Shown in pieces: positions 1 to 7,946 of a stretch of 64,000 nucleotides of DNA (position 1 is its first letter; every line of letters starts with the position of its first letter). The notes under the pieces are model-generated. The model was not told where the DNA came from. It saw only the letters and a program-made list of their open reading frames with translations, and searched no databases. The DNA lies in NCBI GenBank assembly GCA_035560555.1, contig DATMZF010000048.1, positions 7,680 to 71,679 of the forward strand. The letters are read 5' to 3'. The stretch comes from UBA11090 sp035560555. Lineage in GTDB: Bacteria; Spirochaetota; Spirochaetia; Treponematales; Rectinemataceae. A program made the position numbers and the translations under genes.

Positions 1-1861
1 GCCAGTATTCCACGGCGGTGCCGATGGCCATGGCCTGCTGGACCTGCGATAGGTAGAGCGTCTCCCTGAAGCCTTTAGGCATCCTAAAATAGCGCAGCAT
101 GGTGTCGATGATCAGACTGTTCCCGCGAGGGTGGCGCTGGTGGGCTTCCATCGTCGGCGAGCTTATATTGCGCTCATCCGGAGGCGCGAAACCGACTATC
201 GTTTCGTGGCCCGGGAAGGCCTGGAAACCGAATTCGGAGCAGAATCTCGGGCGCACGGTCAGGTATTCGGAAAAGGGCTTCCCTTCGTGCCAGACCGACC
301 AGAAATGCATGTCGCCCCTCTCGTCGGAATGCCAGTTGTCCGAAAAGTCATTAGGGCCCGCCGAAGGACTCGACGGCCACCAGCATCGTCCCGGGTCGAG
401 TTCGCGTACGACCTTGCCGAGCAGGCCCTCGGTGAGCCGATCGTAGTCGACGATGTAGCGCGCTGGATTCCTCTTCGATTCTTCGTACCAGGTAATAGCG
501 CCCAAGGCTTCGTTGCCGCCGCACCAGAGCGCGACGCTGGGGTGGCACTGGAGTCTCTTCACCTGATGACGGATCTCCTCTTCCACCTCGGCGAGAAAAG
601 CGGGAGTGGAGGGGTAGAGCGCGCAGGAGAACATGCAGTCCTGCCAGACGAGGATGCCAAGCTCGTTGCACAGATCGTAGAAAGCGTCGCACTCGTAGCG
701 CCCGCCGCCCCAGACGCGGAGACAGTTCATATGAGCCTCGACGGCTGATCCGAGAAGGCCGGCGATTTTTTCCTTCGTGCATCGGGAAGGCAGGGCGTCG
801 GCGGGAATCCAGTTGGCGCCCTTCGCGAAAATTTCGCGACCGTTTGCGACGAACTTCATCTCCCGGCCCGCGGAATCCTCAGCTGTCGAGACGATGAGTT
901 CGCGGAAGCCGATTCGTTTGCGCACGATATGAGGAGAGGCCGCAGCTAGGGAGGTGTCGGCCAGGTCGGCTCCATGGGTGGCGCTCGCCCCGAGCGATAC
1001 TTCGAGATCGTAGAGAGGCTGTGCGCCTATGCCTTCCGGCCACCATAGAAGCGGTTTTTTCACGCAAAATTCCATCTTGAGCGCGGAGTCGCCCGCCGGA
1101 AGCTGGACTCGGCGGGAGCGTTTTTCACCGGCCAAGGACGCGGAAAGCAGAGCCTCCATGCTCGAGAGGCTATTTACGTCTATGGTCGCTTCGACCTTGA
1201 AGTCGGGGCCCGATTCCGGGGCGGGGCCGCGCGCGCGAAGGTCGAAGCTTTCCATCGCGACGATGCTGGCGCGCACATAGTCGATCCTGGGGCCATCGAT
1301 CCCCACGAGTTCAATTCCATCGTAGATTCCTCCCGTCATCAGGCAAGGGCCCCAATCCCAGCCGCTCATGCATTGGGCCTTCCTGAGAAGGTTCCTGTGG
1401 GGCGAGGAGGAAGGATAGGTCGATTCGGGAATGGGGTAGGGCAAGGTCGCCGCGATGTCGGCCGCCGCCTTTTCGGGCGAACGGATGCTTATCGATATCA
1501 GGTTCTTTCCCTTTTTCAGCGCTGAAGTCAGGTCTCGACGGAATCTGGTGAACATGGAGGTATTGTCGCCGACGCGGGTTCCATTTATCTCGACGCTCGC
1601 CACCGTATCTATGACCTCGATATCGAGGAAAATTCGCTCGCACGCGAGAAGCGCGGGGGGAACCTCGAATTCTCGCTCGACGCGCCAATCCGCCCCACCC
1701 ACCCATCGCACTTCGTCTTCGTTTCTGCCCGAGTAAGGATCGGGCGCAATTCCCCCAGCGACGAGCGCGGAAAGGATATCGCCAGGAATGGCCATTGGGA
1801 CCACAATTTCCCCGTCGATCTGGTATAGTCTCCATTCTCCGGCGAGCGAAAACTTTTCCAT
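1..1861 (-). CDS. beta-mannosidase (glycoside hydrolase family 2), C-terminus outside the window
   Basis: The frame is open from an ATG at 1861 down to base 1, giving about 620 N-terminal residues of a protein that is usually about 820 long. The N-terminus has the GH2 sugar-binding domain with a GDILSALVAGG segment and DPYSGRNEDEVRWVG, typical of beta-mannosidases. The catalytic barrel follows: WCGGNEA (complement of about 500-530) carries the general acid/base Glu, and FCSEFGFQ (about 226-243) carries the nucleophile Glu. The protein should release beta-linked mannose from short oligosaccharides in the cytoplasm. Start choice: GGAGG at 1868-1872 lies 6 nt before the ATG at 1861; the in-frame ATG at 1867 abuts it. 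There is no obvious signal peptide. It is divergent from the ROK/sugar-ABC operon, so shared control is likely (inferred). Confidence 0.9.
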   Translation of the reverse strand, partial: MEKFSLAGEWRLYQIDGEIVVPMAIPGDILSALVAGGIAPDPYSGRNEDEVRWVGGADWRVEREFEVPPALLACERIFLDIEVIDTVASVEINGTRVGDNTSMFTRFRRDLTSALKKGKNLISISIRSPEKAAADIAATLPYPIPESTYPSSSPHRNLLRKAQCMSGWDWGPCLMTGGIYDGIELVGIDGPRIDYVRASIVAMESFDLRARGPAPESGPDFKVEATIDVNSLSSMEALLSASLAGEKRSRRVQLPAGDSALKMEFCVKKPLLWWPEGIGAQPLYDLEVSLGASATHGADLADTSLAAASPHIVRKRIGFRELIVSTAEDSAGREMKFVANGREIFAKGANWIPADALPSRCTKEKIAGLLGSAVEAHMNCLRVWGGGRYECDAFYDLCNELGILVWQDCMFSCALYPSTPAFLAEVEEEIRHQVKRLQCHPSVALWCGGNEALGAITWYEESKRNPARYIVDYDRLTEGLLGKVVRELDPGRCWWPSSPSAGPNDFSDNWHSDERGDMHFWSVWHEGKPFSEYLTVRPRFCSEFGFQAFPGHETIVGFAPPDERNISSPTMEAHQRHPRGNSLIIDTMLRYFRMPKGFRETLYLSQVQQAMAIGTAVEYW

Positions 1862-1917
1862 CGGCATCCTCCATCCGCGGAGCGTGTAACCCGCTATCGA
1901 ATCATAGTAAAGTTTCC

Positions 1918-1946
1918 TTGACAGCCGCGTATAGTGATGCTATACA
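1918..1946 (+). promoter_or_regulatory. sigma-70 promoter of the ROK/sugar transport operon
   Basis: A perfect TTGACA at 1918-1923 is followed 17 bp later by TATACA at 1941-1946. Transcription would start near 1953, inside the palindrome at 1944-1978, which is a classic repressor-controlled layout. This is read by eye; no start site is known. Confidence 0.6.
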
Positions 1947-1978
1947 TCAATTGGTTTAATAAATCAACTAATTGATGT
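1944..1978. promoter_or_regulatory. operator-like inverted repeat, probable ROK repressor site
   Basis: The arms CATCAATTGGTT (1945-1956) and AACTAATTGATG (1966-1977) are inverted copies with one mismatch, extended by one more pair at 1944/1978, around a 9-nt centre. It overlaps the -10 element and likely start site of the rightward promoter. It also lies between the divergent beta-mannosidase and ROK genes. The AT-rich dyad suits an autoregulating NagC/XylR-type repressor. Assignment to this ROK protein is inferred. Confidence 0.6.
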
Positions 1979-2018
1979 TGCGGATGATACGCGATAAAAA
2001 TTTGGAGTGCAGGACATC

Positions 2019-3182
2019 ATGGCGAGAACCGGCGATTCGGGTAAGCGCACGACATCACGTATTTTCAGGGCGATATGGCGTAATCCCGGCATCAGCAGAA
2101 TAGATCTGGCGAAGCTCCTCGATCTCGACAAATCCACTGTGACGAACCAAGTCTGCTTCCTCTTGGAATCGGGCCTCGTCGAGGAACTGGATGAAGGCGA
2201 AGCCTCGGTCAGGGGCGGCCGGAAACCGATCCAGCTGGCGGTCCGGAAGGAATACGGGCGCATCATCGGCATCGAACTCCAGCTCGGTTTTTGCGAAGCC
2301 GTCATCGTCGACGCCGCTGGCGAAATCAGAGGTACTCGACGCGAAACGGCGGATGTCAACTACGACAACTTCACCGACACCGTCCTCGGCCTCGTGGAGG
2401 AAACCGAAAGCGAATACTGCTGCGACTCCGTCCTCCTCGGCGTGGGCGTCGGAACGGCGGGCCTCGTCGATTCAGCCAGAGGACGGATTCGGTATTCCGT
2501 GCCGCTCGGCATCGGCAAACCGCTGGATTTCGAAAAAGCCATGGCGGGGAAGCTCTCCGTGCCCGTATGCATAGAAAACGACGCCAATTGCTGCGCGTGG
2601 GGCGAACTCGCCTTCAACAAAAAGGAAGACCTGAACAATTTCCTCTTCGCCCTCGTGGAATACCGGCAGGACCAGACTTCCCTACGCTGCTACGGCGGCA
2701 TCGGGGTAGGTTTTGGCATCGTCCTGCGCGGCAAGGTCCACACCGGGTCGCATGGCTTCGCTGGCGAATTCCGGAGCGCGTTTTGCGATGGAAAGAACGA
2801 CCTGCAATTTTCGCTGCCGCGCGAAGACCTCGCGCGGATGAGTTCAAACCGCGAGATTTTGGGGAAGACAATCGAGGAGCTTTCGCGAAACATGGCGATG
2901 CTCATCAATACCATGGATTTTTCGCAGGTTTTTATCGGTGGGGATATTGAGGCTCTCGACATCGACCTTCCTTCGATGCTGAGACGCAGGCTCGAGGAAA
3001 ATTGGATGTACCCATCCCCCAAGGATGTGGAAATCCGGTATTCGAGCCTTAAGGACAAGGCCGTGGCCTATGGGGCCGCGGGTATGGTGTTTGAGCGGCT
3101 GTTAGCCGAGCATCGCCTCCTCGAGAGAGGCGTTTTGGGGGGCTTTAGCGCCGTTTCCTCTATCGGTGCGGCGAAAGCATAG
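2019..3182 (+). CDS. ROK family transcriptional regulator (NagC/XylR type)
   Basis: This is a 387-residue protein if the ATG at 2019 is used; AGGA at 2011-2014 precedes it, and an in-frame GTG at 2007 is possible. The first ~75 residues form a winged helix-turn-helix (segment PGISRIDLAKLLDLDKSTVTNQ). The rest is a sugar-kinase-like ROK fold with GVGVGTAGLVD and the ROK signature GIGVGFGIVLRG followed by HGFAGEF. The usual zinc-binding Cys cluster after HGFAGE is reduced to a single Cys, so that site seems lost. It is first in an operon with a sugar ABC transporter and glycosidases, and it faces a beta-mannosidase. It most likely represses these genes until a sugar or sugar phosphate is bound; the ligand is unknown. 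Confidence 0.87.
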   Translation: MARTGDSGKRTTSRIFRAIWRNPGISRIDLAKLLDLDKSTVTNQVCFLLESGLVEELDEGEASVRGGRKPIQLAVRKEYGRIIGIELQLGFCEAVIVDAAGEIRGTRRETADVNYDNFTDTVLGLVEETESEYCCDSVLLGVGVGTAGLVDSARGRIRYSVPLGIGKPLDFEKAMAGKLSVPVCIENDANCCAWGELAFNKKEDLNNFLFALVEYRQDQTSLRCYGGIGVGFGIVLRGKVHTGSHGFAGEFRSAFCDGKNDLQFSLPREDLARMSSNREILGKTIEELSRNMAMLINTMDFSQVFIGGDIEALDIDLPSMLRRRLEENWMYPSPKDVEIRYSSLKDKAVAYGAAGMVFERLLAEHRLLERGVLGGFSAVSSIGAAKA

Positions 3183-3222
3183 GATTCCATGCGGGGTCAA
3201 ACCCGCTGCCAAGGAGGTTTCC

Positions 3223-4527
3223 ATGAAAAAGGCGATTCTCGCGCTCGCCATGGTCGCACTCGTCGTTTCGGGAGTCTGCGCCCAGGAGAAAGTGACGCTC
3301 AACGTCTTCAACTACCAGCAGGCCGATCAGGCTGGATACCAGGAAGATGTGGCGATTTGGCAGAAGTTCCAGGCCGACAACCCGGATATCACCCTCAATA
3401 TGGAAGTGCTCTTCAACGAGCCCTACCATCAGAAGCTTCAGGCCTACGCCGCGGCCGGAACGCTTCCCGACGTTTTCTATGTCTGGCCTGGCGCTCGCAG
3501 CGCGGTGATTCACGAGAAGAAGCTCGCGAAAGATCTCTCGAAGGTTCTCGGCGCCGATTTCCTGAAGAACTTCTCCGGCGCGGCCACGAACCCCAATAAC
3601 CAGCTGGGCAAGTACCTCGTCGAGCTGCCTCAGTCCTTCACCTACACGTCGGTCATGTATGTCAACAAAAAGCTCCTCTCCGACAATGGCTTCGCCCTCC
3701 CCAAAACCTACAGCGATCTCAAGAAAATGGTTCCCAAGCTCAAGGCGAAGGGAGTCAATGTCATCATGCTGCCGGATAAGGACGGCTGGCCGATGCAGTC
3801 CTGCCTCTTCTCGACGGTGCTCGGAAGGATGGCCGGCGATGATTTCGTCGACGCGATCAACGCGGGCAAAGCGAAATTCACCGACAAGCCATTCGTCGAT
3901 ACGCTCCAGGTCATCTCCGATCTCTACAAAGACGGCATTATCGCCCGCGAGGACAACCAGGTCGGCTACGGTGAGGCGCCCGGTCTCTTTATCTCCGGCA
4001 AAGCGGCGATCTACATCGATGGCGACTGGAGAGCCGGCGCTTACATCACCGATAAGGCTTCAGGAAAAGCGCTCATTTCCCCCGCCGCGCAGGAATCCGA
4101 TTTCGCCCTCCTGCCGTTCCCGGCTATCGCTGGCGAGAAAAACCCCGGCGTCGTTTCGGCGGTCGCCGGCACGGGCTGGGCGATCTCAGGCGCCCTTCCC
4201 TCGGGCTCGGCCAAGGAAAAGGCGGCGGTCCGCCTCGTCAAGTATCTTTATTCGGCCGAAGTGCAGGCCATTCGCTACAGCACCGGCGCCTACGTTCCCA
4301 CCCGCAAGGGCGTAAAAGCGAACGTCGAGCCCCTCGTCGCGAAAGTCCCAGTCTTCTACGCGGACAATCCTGACACCTGCTATGTGTTCGATGGCGCCTT
4401 TGACCCGGCCGTCTACAACGTGGTCAACGATGGCCTCATCGCGATCGGTCTTGGAACCTCCACGCCAGAGAAGGTCGCGGCCGACGTCCAGAAGGCTTTT
4501 GAAACCTGGAAGACCACGAAAAAATAA
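3223..4527 (+). CDS. sugar ABC transporter substrate-binding protein (family 1)
   Basis: A 434-residue extracellular solute-binding protein. The ATG at 3223 has an ideal AAGGAGG 5 nt upstream; an in-frame upstream extension into the ROK gene is not needed. Residues 1-20 form a signal peptide (hydrophobic core after MKKAI, probable cleavage after VCA). The mature chain has SBP_bac_1 features: an early VTLNVFNY strand, GTLPDVFYVWPG, and a late TGWAISGALPSGSAKEKAAVRLVKYL segment. It should bind an oligosaccharide outside the inner membrane and deliver it to the two permeases encoded next. No ATPase gene is nearby, so a shared MsmK/UgpC-type ATPase elsewhere is likely. The glycosidase neighbours suggest beta-mannosides or N-acetylhexosamine oligosaccharides. 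Confidence 0.9.
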   Translation: MKKAILALAMVALVVSGVCAQEKVTLNVFNYQQADQAGYQEDVAIWQKFQADNPDITLNMEVLFNEPYHQKLQAYAAAGTLPDVFYVWPGARSAVIHEKKLAKDLSKVLGADFLKNFSGAATNPNNQLGKYLVELPQSFTYTSVMYVNKKLLSDNGFALPKTYSDLKKMVPKLKAKGVNVIMLPDKDGWPMQSCLFSTVLGRMAGDDFVDAINAGKAKFTDKPFVDTLQVISDLYKDGIIAREDNQVGYGEAPGLFISGKAAIYIDGDWRAGAYITDKASGKALISPAAQESDFALLPFPAIAGEKNPGVVSAVAGTGWAISGALPSGSAKEKAAVRLVKYLYSAEVQAIRYSTGAYVPTRKGVKANVEPLVAKVPVFYADNPDTCYVFDGAFDPAVYNVVNDGLIAIGLGTSTPEKVAADVQKAFETWKTTKK

Positions 4528-4537
4528 AAAGTCGCTT

Positions 4538-4568
4538 AGGGGGCTGTCAATAATGTCGACGGCCCCCT
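4538..4568 (+). promoter_or_regulatory. intercistronic hairpin between binding protein and permease genes
   Basis: AGGGGGC (4538-4544) pairs with GCCCCCT (4562-4568). A G-T pair and GTC/GAC extend this to an 11-bp stem with a 9-nt loop. It begins 10 nt after the binding-protein stop and has no T-run, so it looks like an mRNA-stabilising or partial-stop element that keeps the binding protein more abundant than the permeases. The in-frame ATG at 4553 falls inside the loop. Confidence 0.6.
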
Positions 4569-4600
4569 CTCGGCGAATAACTTCTGATAGTGAGGATCCG

Positions 4601-5725
4601 ATGGCTGGACCGCGACGAACCAATCATGAGGAAAGCGAGGCATACTGGGCGATGGTTCTCCCAGCCTTTCTCATCTACATGATAGTCATGGCCTTCCCGA
4701 TTCTCCTGTCGGTCCTGCTCTCCGTATCGAATTACTCAGGCGGAAAGATGTTTGGAGGCGAAAGCTGGGGATTCGCCGGCTTTCAGGCATATGCCCGGGT
4801 TTTTTCCGACCCTTGGTTCTGGAATGCTTTCAAGAACAATATCTATATCGTGCTCATTTCCGTACTGGGACAACTACCTCTCGGCTTCGTGTTCGCCTAT
4901 TTCATCTACGCCAGGCTTGTGAAAGCGCCCAACTTCTGGCAGGGACTTCTCTACGTGCCCAATATCATCTCGGTCATCGTGGTCGGGCTTCTCTGGCAAA
5001 CCATATTCTCGCCGCATGGGCCCATAGCCGAAGTGGTGAACGCGATGCGCGTAAAAGAGTTCCAGACTCAGCTCGGGGCCCTCTTCACATCCTCTGGCGG
5101 CTACGCCGCAAGCGACGAGATTGTGAGGAAAATCCTCGATCTCGCGGGCTCGGCCGGAAGAGCCATGTTTACCGATCCCGTGCCCGAATTGAAGGACCTA
5201 CTCGCTTCCTACGCGGGGGAGCCCATCCGCTCCGTGCTGGACGCCCTCTCCAACCTTTTTGTCCAGAAATGGAGTCCCACCTTTCTCAGCAAGGCCAACG
5301 TAGCGATGCTTCCGGTGCTCTTCGTGATTCTCTGGATGTACACGGGCATGTATCTCATCCTTTTCCTGGCAAACATGCAGAAGATAGATTCGCAGGTCGT
5401 CGAGGCCGCGCGGATCGACGGGGCTGGCGATTGGCAGATCATGCGTTATGTGATATTGCCCGCATTGTCTGGAACGCTGGTGAACTCCGCGATACTCGCC
5501 ATATCCGGCTCCCTTTCCAGCTTCGCCCTTGTCTTCGCCATGACGGGAGGCGGGCCCTCGCGGGTGACGGAAATCCTCTCGATCTATATGTACAACAACG
5601 CTTTTCTCGGGAGACCCAATTTCCCGCTCGCGAACGCAATTTCCCTCATCATGGTGTTGATAAGCTTTCTGCTGATCGGTCTCACCAAGGTGGCTGAAAA
5701 ACGGTTTGGCGGGAAGGAGGACTAG
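4601..5725 (+). CDS. sugar ABC transporter permease (MalF/UgpA type) with extra periplasmic segment
   Basis: About 374 residues from the ATG at 4601, which has GAGG 6 nt upstream; the earlier in-frame ATG at 4553 lies in a hairpin loop and is less likely. Six membrane segments are visible, starting with VLPAFLIYMIVMAFPILL. The EAA loop (EAARIDGAGDWQIMRYVILP), which docks the ATPase, lies in the C-terminal half. Compared with the usual ~290-310 residues it has roughly 80 extra residues between the third and fourth membrane segments (around residues 150-232), hydrophilic and presumably outside the membrane. It pairs with the permease that starts 3 nt after its stop. Confidence 0.9.
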   Translation: MAGPRRTNHEESEAYWAMVLPAFLIYMIVMAFPILLSVLLSVSNYSGGKMFGGESWGFAGFQAYARVFSDPWFWNAFKNNIYIVLISVLGQLPLGFVFAYFIYARLVKAPNFWQGLLYVPNIISVIVVGLLWQTIFSPHGPIAEVVNAMRVKEFQTQLGALFTSSGGYAASDEIVRKILDLAGSAGRAMFTDPVPELKDLLASYAGEPIRSVLDALSNLFVQKWSPTFLSKANVAMLPVLFVILWMYTGMYLILFLANMQKIDSQVVEAARIDGAGDWQIMRYVILPALSGTLVNSAILAISGSLSSFALVFAMTGGGPSRVTEILSIYMYNNAFLGRPNFPLANAISLIMVLISFLLIGLTKVAEKRFGGKED

Positions 5726-5728
5726 GCG

Positions 5729-6589
5729 ATGAATGATGAACGCGGAAACAGCGTCGCCCAGCGCCTGCTGTCGGCGATGGCCAGGTTTTTCGCCTACGCC
5801 GTCATGATACTTTTCGCGCTCATGACGATCTACCCCATATTCTGGCTCGTCATGAACTCCTTCAAGACGACGAGGGAATTCCAGGTGAGCCAGATAGGGC
5901 TTCCTAGGGACCCGACGCTGCAAAACTATGTCGAAGCCTGGAAGATGGGCGATTTTGCCTTGCTTTTCCCGAATTCCCTCATCTACACGGTTATTTCCAC
6001 GGTCGGTATCATATTCCTTTCCCTCATGGCGGGCTTCGCCTTCGCGAAACTGCGATCGCGCGCTACTAAACCTATTTACAGCAGTTTCATCATCGGTATT
6101 CTTCTCACCACCCAAACATTGATGATTCCGCTGTTCCTTGAAATGAACCTGTTCGGGATTTACAACACGCGGCTGGCGGTATTCCTCGTCTACATCGGCT
6201 GCGGATTGCCTATCGGCATTTATTTCGCCACGGAGTACATCCGATCCATTCCCTCCGCAGTCGTCGAGTCGGCCCGCATCGATGGCGCTGGCTTTTTCAC
6301 GATATTCATGAAAATAATCCTGCCGATGAGCGTCCCCGTGGTCACGACCCTTGCGATCTTGAACATAGCTTCCATATGGAATGAGTTCGCGCTCATCAAC
6401 ATCCTTGTCTCAAAGACGGAGTTGAAATCGTTGCCGCTCGGCATTTATAAATTCTCGGGCTCGCTGTCGACCGATTACGGGAAGCAGTTCGCCGCGCTGA
6501 CCATCGGAATGATTCCTATGCTTCTTTTCTATGTCGCGTTTCACAAGCAGATCACGAAAGGTGTCGCATCCGGCGCCATAAAAGGCTGA
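5729..6589 (+). CDS. sugar ABC transporter permease (MalG/UgpE type)
   Basis: A 286-residue inner-membrane protein of normal family length. Six hydrophobic segments are clear (first: FFAYAVMILFALMTIYPIFW). The EAA motif ESARIDGAGFFTIFMKIILP lies about two thirds along. GGAGG in the upstream gene's last codons serves as its ribosome site, so translation is probably coupled. It forms the transmembrane pore with the preceding permease and takes sugar from the binding protein encoded at 3223-4527. No ATPase gene follows; the next genes are glycosidases. Confidence 0.92.
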   Translation: MNDERGNSVAQRLLSAMARFFAYAVMILFALMTIYPIFWLVMNSFKTTREFQVSQIGLPRDPTLQNYVEAWKMGDFALLFPNSLIYTVISTVGIIFLSLMAGFAFAKLRSRATKPIYSSFIIGILLTTQTLMIPLFLEMNLFGIYNTRLAVFLVYIGCGLPIGIYFATEYIRSIPSAVVESARIDGAGFFTIFMKIILPMSVPVVTTLAILNIASIWNEFALINILVSKTELKSLPLGIYKFSGSLSTDYGKQFAALTIGMIPMLLFYVAFHKQITKGVASGAIKG

Positions 6590-6608
6590 ACGCGAAGCGG
6601 AGGATTAA

Positions 6609-7946
6609 ATGTGCGAAAAAAACTTTCCGCCCGATTTCTTATGGGGCTGCTCCACGGCAAGTTATCAGATAGAGGGGGCGGTCGATGAGGACGGAAGAGG
6701 TTTATCGATATGGGATGACTTTTGCCGGATGCCGGGAAAAATCGCCGATGGAAGCGACGGCTCAGGCGCCTGTGATTCCTATCATCGTTATGGCGAGGAC
6801 ATTTCGCTTCTTAAATCGCTCAACGTAGGCGCGTACAGGTTTTCCATCGCGTGGCCAAGAATCCAGCCCGACGGAAAGGGCGCGCCCAACGCCAAAGGTC
6901 TCGATTATTATTCGCGCCTCGTCGATGCCCTGCTTGAAGCTGACATCGAGCCGTGGGTCACCCTCTACCACTGGGACCTTCCTCTCGGGCTCGAGCGGGA
7001 AGGGGGCTGGCGGGAAAGGGATACTGCCTTCCGTTTCGAGGAATATGCGAGCATCGTGTATCGCCATCTCGGCGCAAGGGTGAAACACTGGGCGAGCCTC
7101 AACGAGTTGTGGTGCTCGGCCTTTCTCGGCTACAGGGATGGGGAACATGCCCCAGGGATGAGGGATGGCGGAGCGGCATTCAAGGCTGTCCATCATCTCC
7201 TTTTGGCGCACGGCCTCGCCGATAGGTCTTTCAGGCAAAGCGGTTTGGAGGGTGAATTCGGCATCATCATCAACCCCGATGCCCCGAGGCCCGCCACCCG
7301 CGCGCCCGGGGACGCAGACGCGGCGCGGCGCGCATCGCTCGAGCGCACGGCGCTGTGGCTCGATCCGCTGTATGGGAGGGGCTATCCCAAAGAATACATG
7401 GACGCGACGGGCGCGGTTTTTCCCATAGAAACCGGCGATATGGAAATCATCGCATCGCCGCTAGACTTTATCGGCATCAACTACTATGGCGAGAATGCCG
7501 TTTCGGCGGCCCCTAAAGGCCCTGAAAACCAGCTCGGCTATGTCGCGGCAAAAACCTGGCAGGAAAAGACGGAGATGGGTTGGGACGTCGTGCCGCAGGG
7601 GCTGAGGCGGATTCTTGGCTTCATCGCCAAGGAGTGGTCGCCGAGGGCTTTTTACGTCACCGAGAATGGCGCGGCTTTTTCCGATGCCTCCTGCGATTCG
7701 GGAAGAATTCGCGATACGAAGAGAATAGAGTATTTCCGCGGCCATTTTAAGGCCTGCAGCGACGCGATAGGCGACGGCGTTCCCCTAAAGGGATATTTCG
7801 CGTGGACCCTCATGGACAATTTCGAATGGGCTTGTGGGTACAGCCGGAAATTCGGCATCGTGGCCGTCGATCCGCATACCTTCGTGAGAACGCCAAAAGA
7901 TAGCTTCTATTATTATCGCGATGTCATCGCCGGCTATGAACTATAG
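6609..7946 (+). CDS. beta-glycosidase, glycoside hydrolase family 1
   Basis: A 445-residue GH1 enzyme of standard length. It begins with FPPDFLWGCSTASYQIEGA, the GH1 N-terminal signature. The acid/base Glu is in SLNEL (most GH1 enzymes have NEP) and the nucleophile Glu is in YVTENGAAF. The C-terminal GYFAWTLMDNFEWACGY segment that shapes the sugar site is intact. It has no signal peptide, so it should cleave imported beta-linked disaccharides in the cytoplasm. The neighbouring transporter and beta-mannosidase fit this. The exact sugar (beta-glucoside, galactoside or mannoside) cannot be read from sequence. Its end overlaps the start of the GH20 gene by 26 bp. Confidence 0.93.
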   Translation: MCEKNFPPDFLWGCSTASYQIEGAVDEDGRGLSIWDDFCRMPGKIADGSDGSGACDSYHRYGEDISLLKSLNVGAYRFSIAWPRIQPDGKGAPNAKGLDYYSRLVDALLEADIEPWVTLYHWDLPLGLEREGGWRERDTAFRFEEYASIVYRHLGARVKHWASLNELWCSAFLGYRDGEHAPGMRDGGAAFKAVHHLLLAHGLADRSFRQSGLEGEFGIIINPDAPRPATRAPGDADAARRASLERTALWLDPLYGRGYPKEYMDATGAVFPIETGDMEIIASPLDFIGINYYGENAVSAAPKGPENQLGYVAAKTWQEKTEMGWDVVPQGLRRILGFIAKEWSPRAFYVTENGAAFSDASCDSGRIRDTKRIEYFRGHFKACSDAIGDGVPLKGYFAWTLMDNFEWACGYSRKFGIVAVDPHTFVRTPKDSFYYYRDVIAGYEL

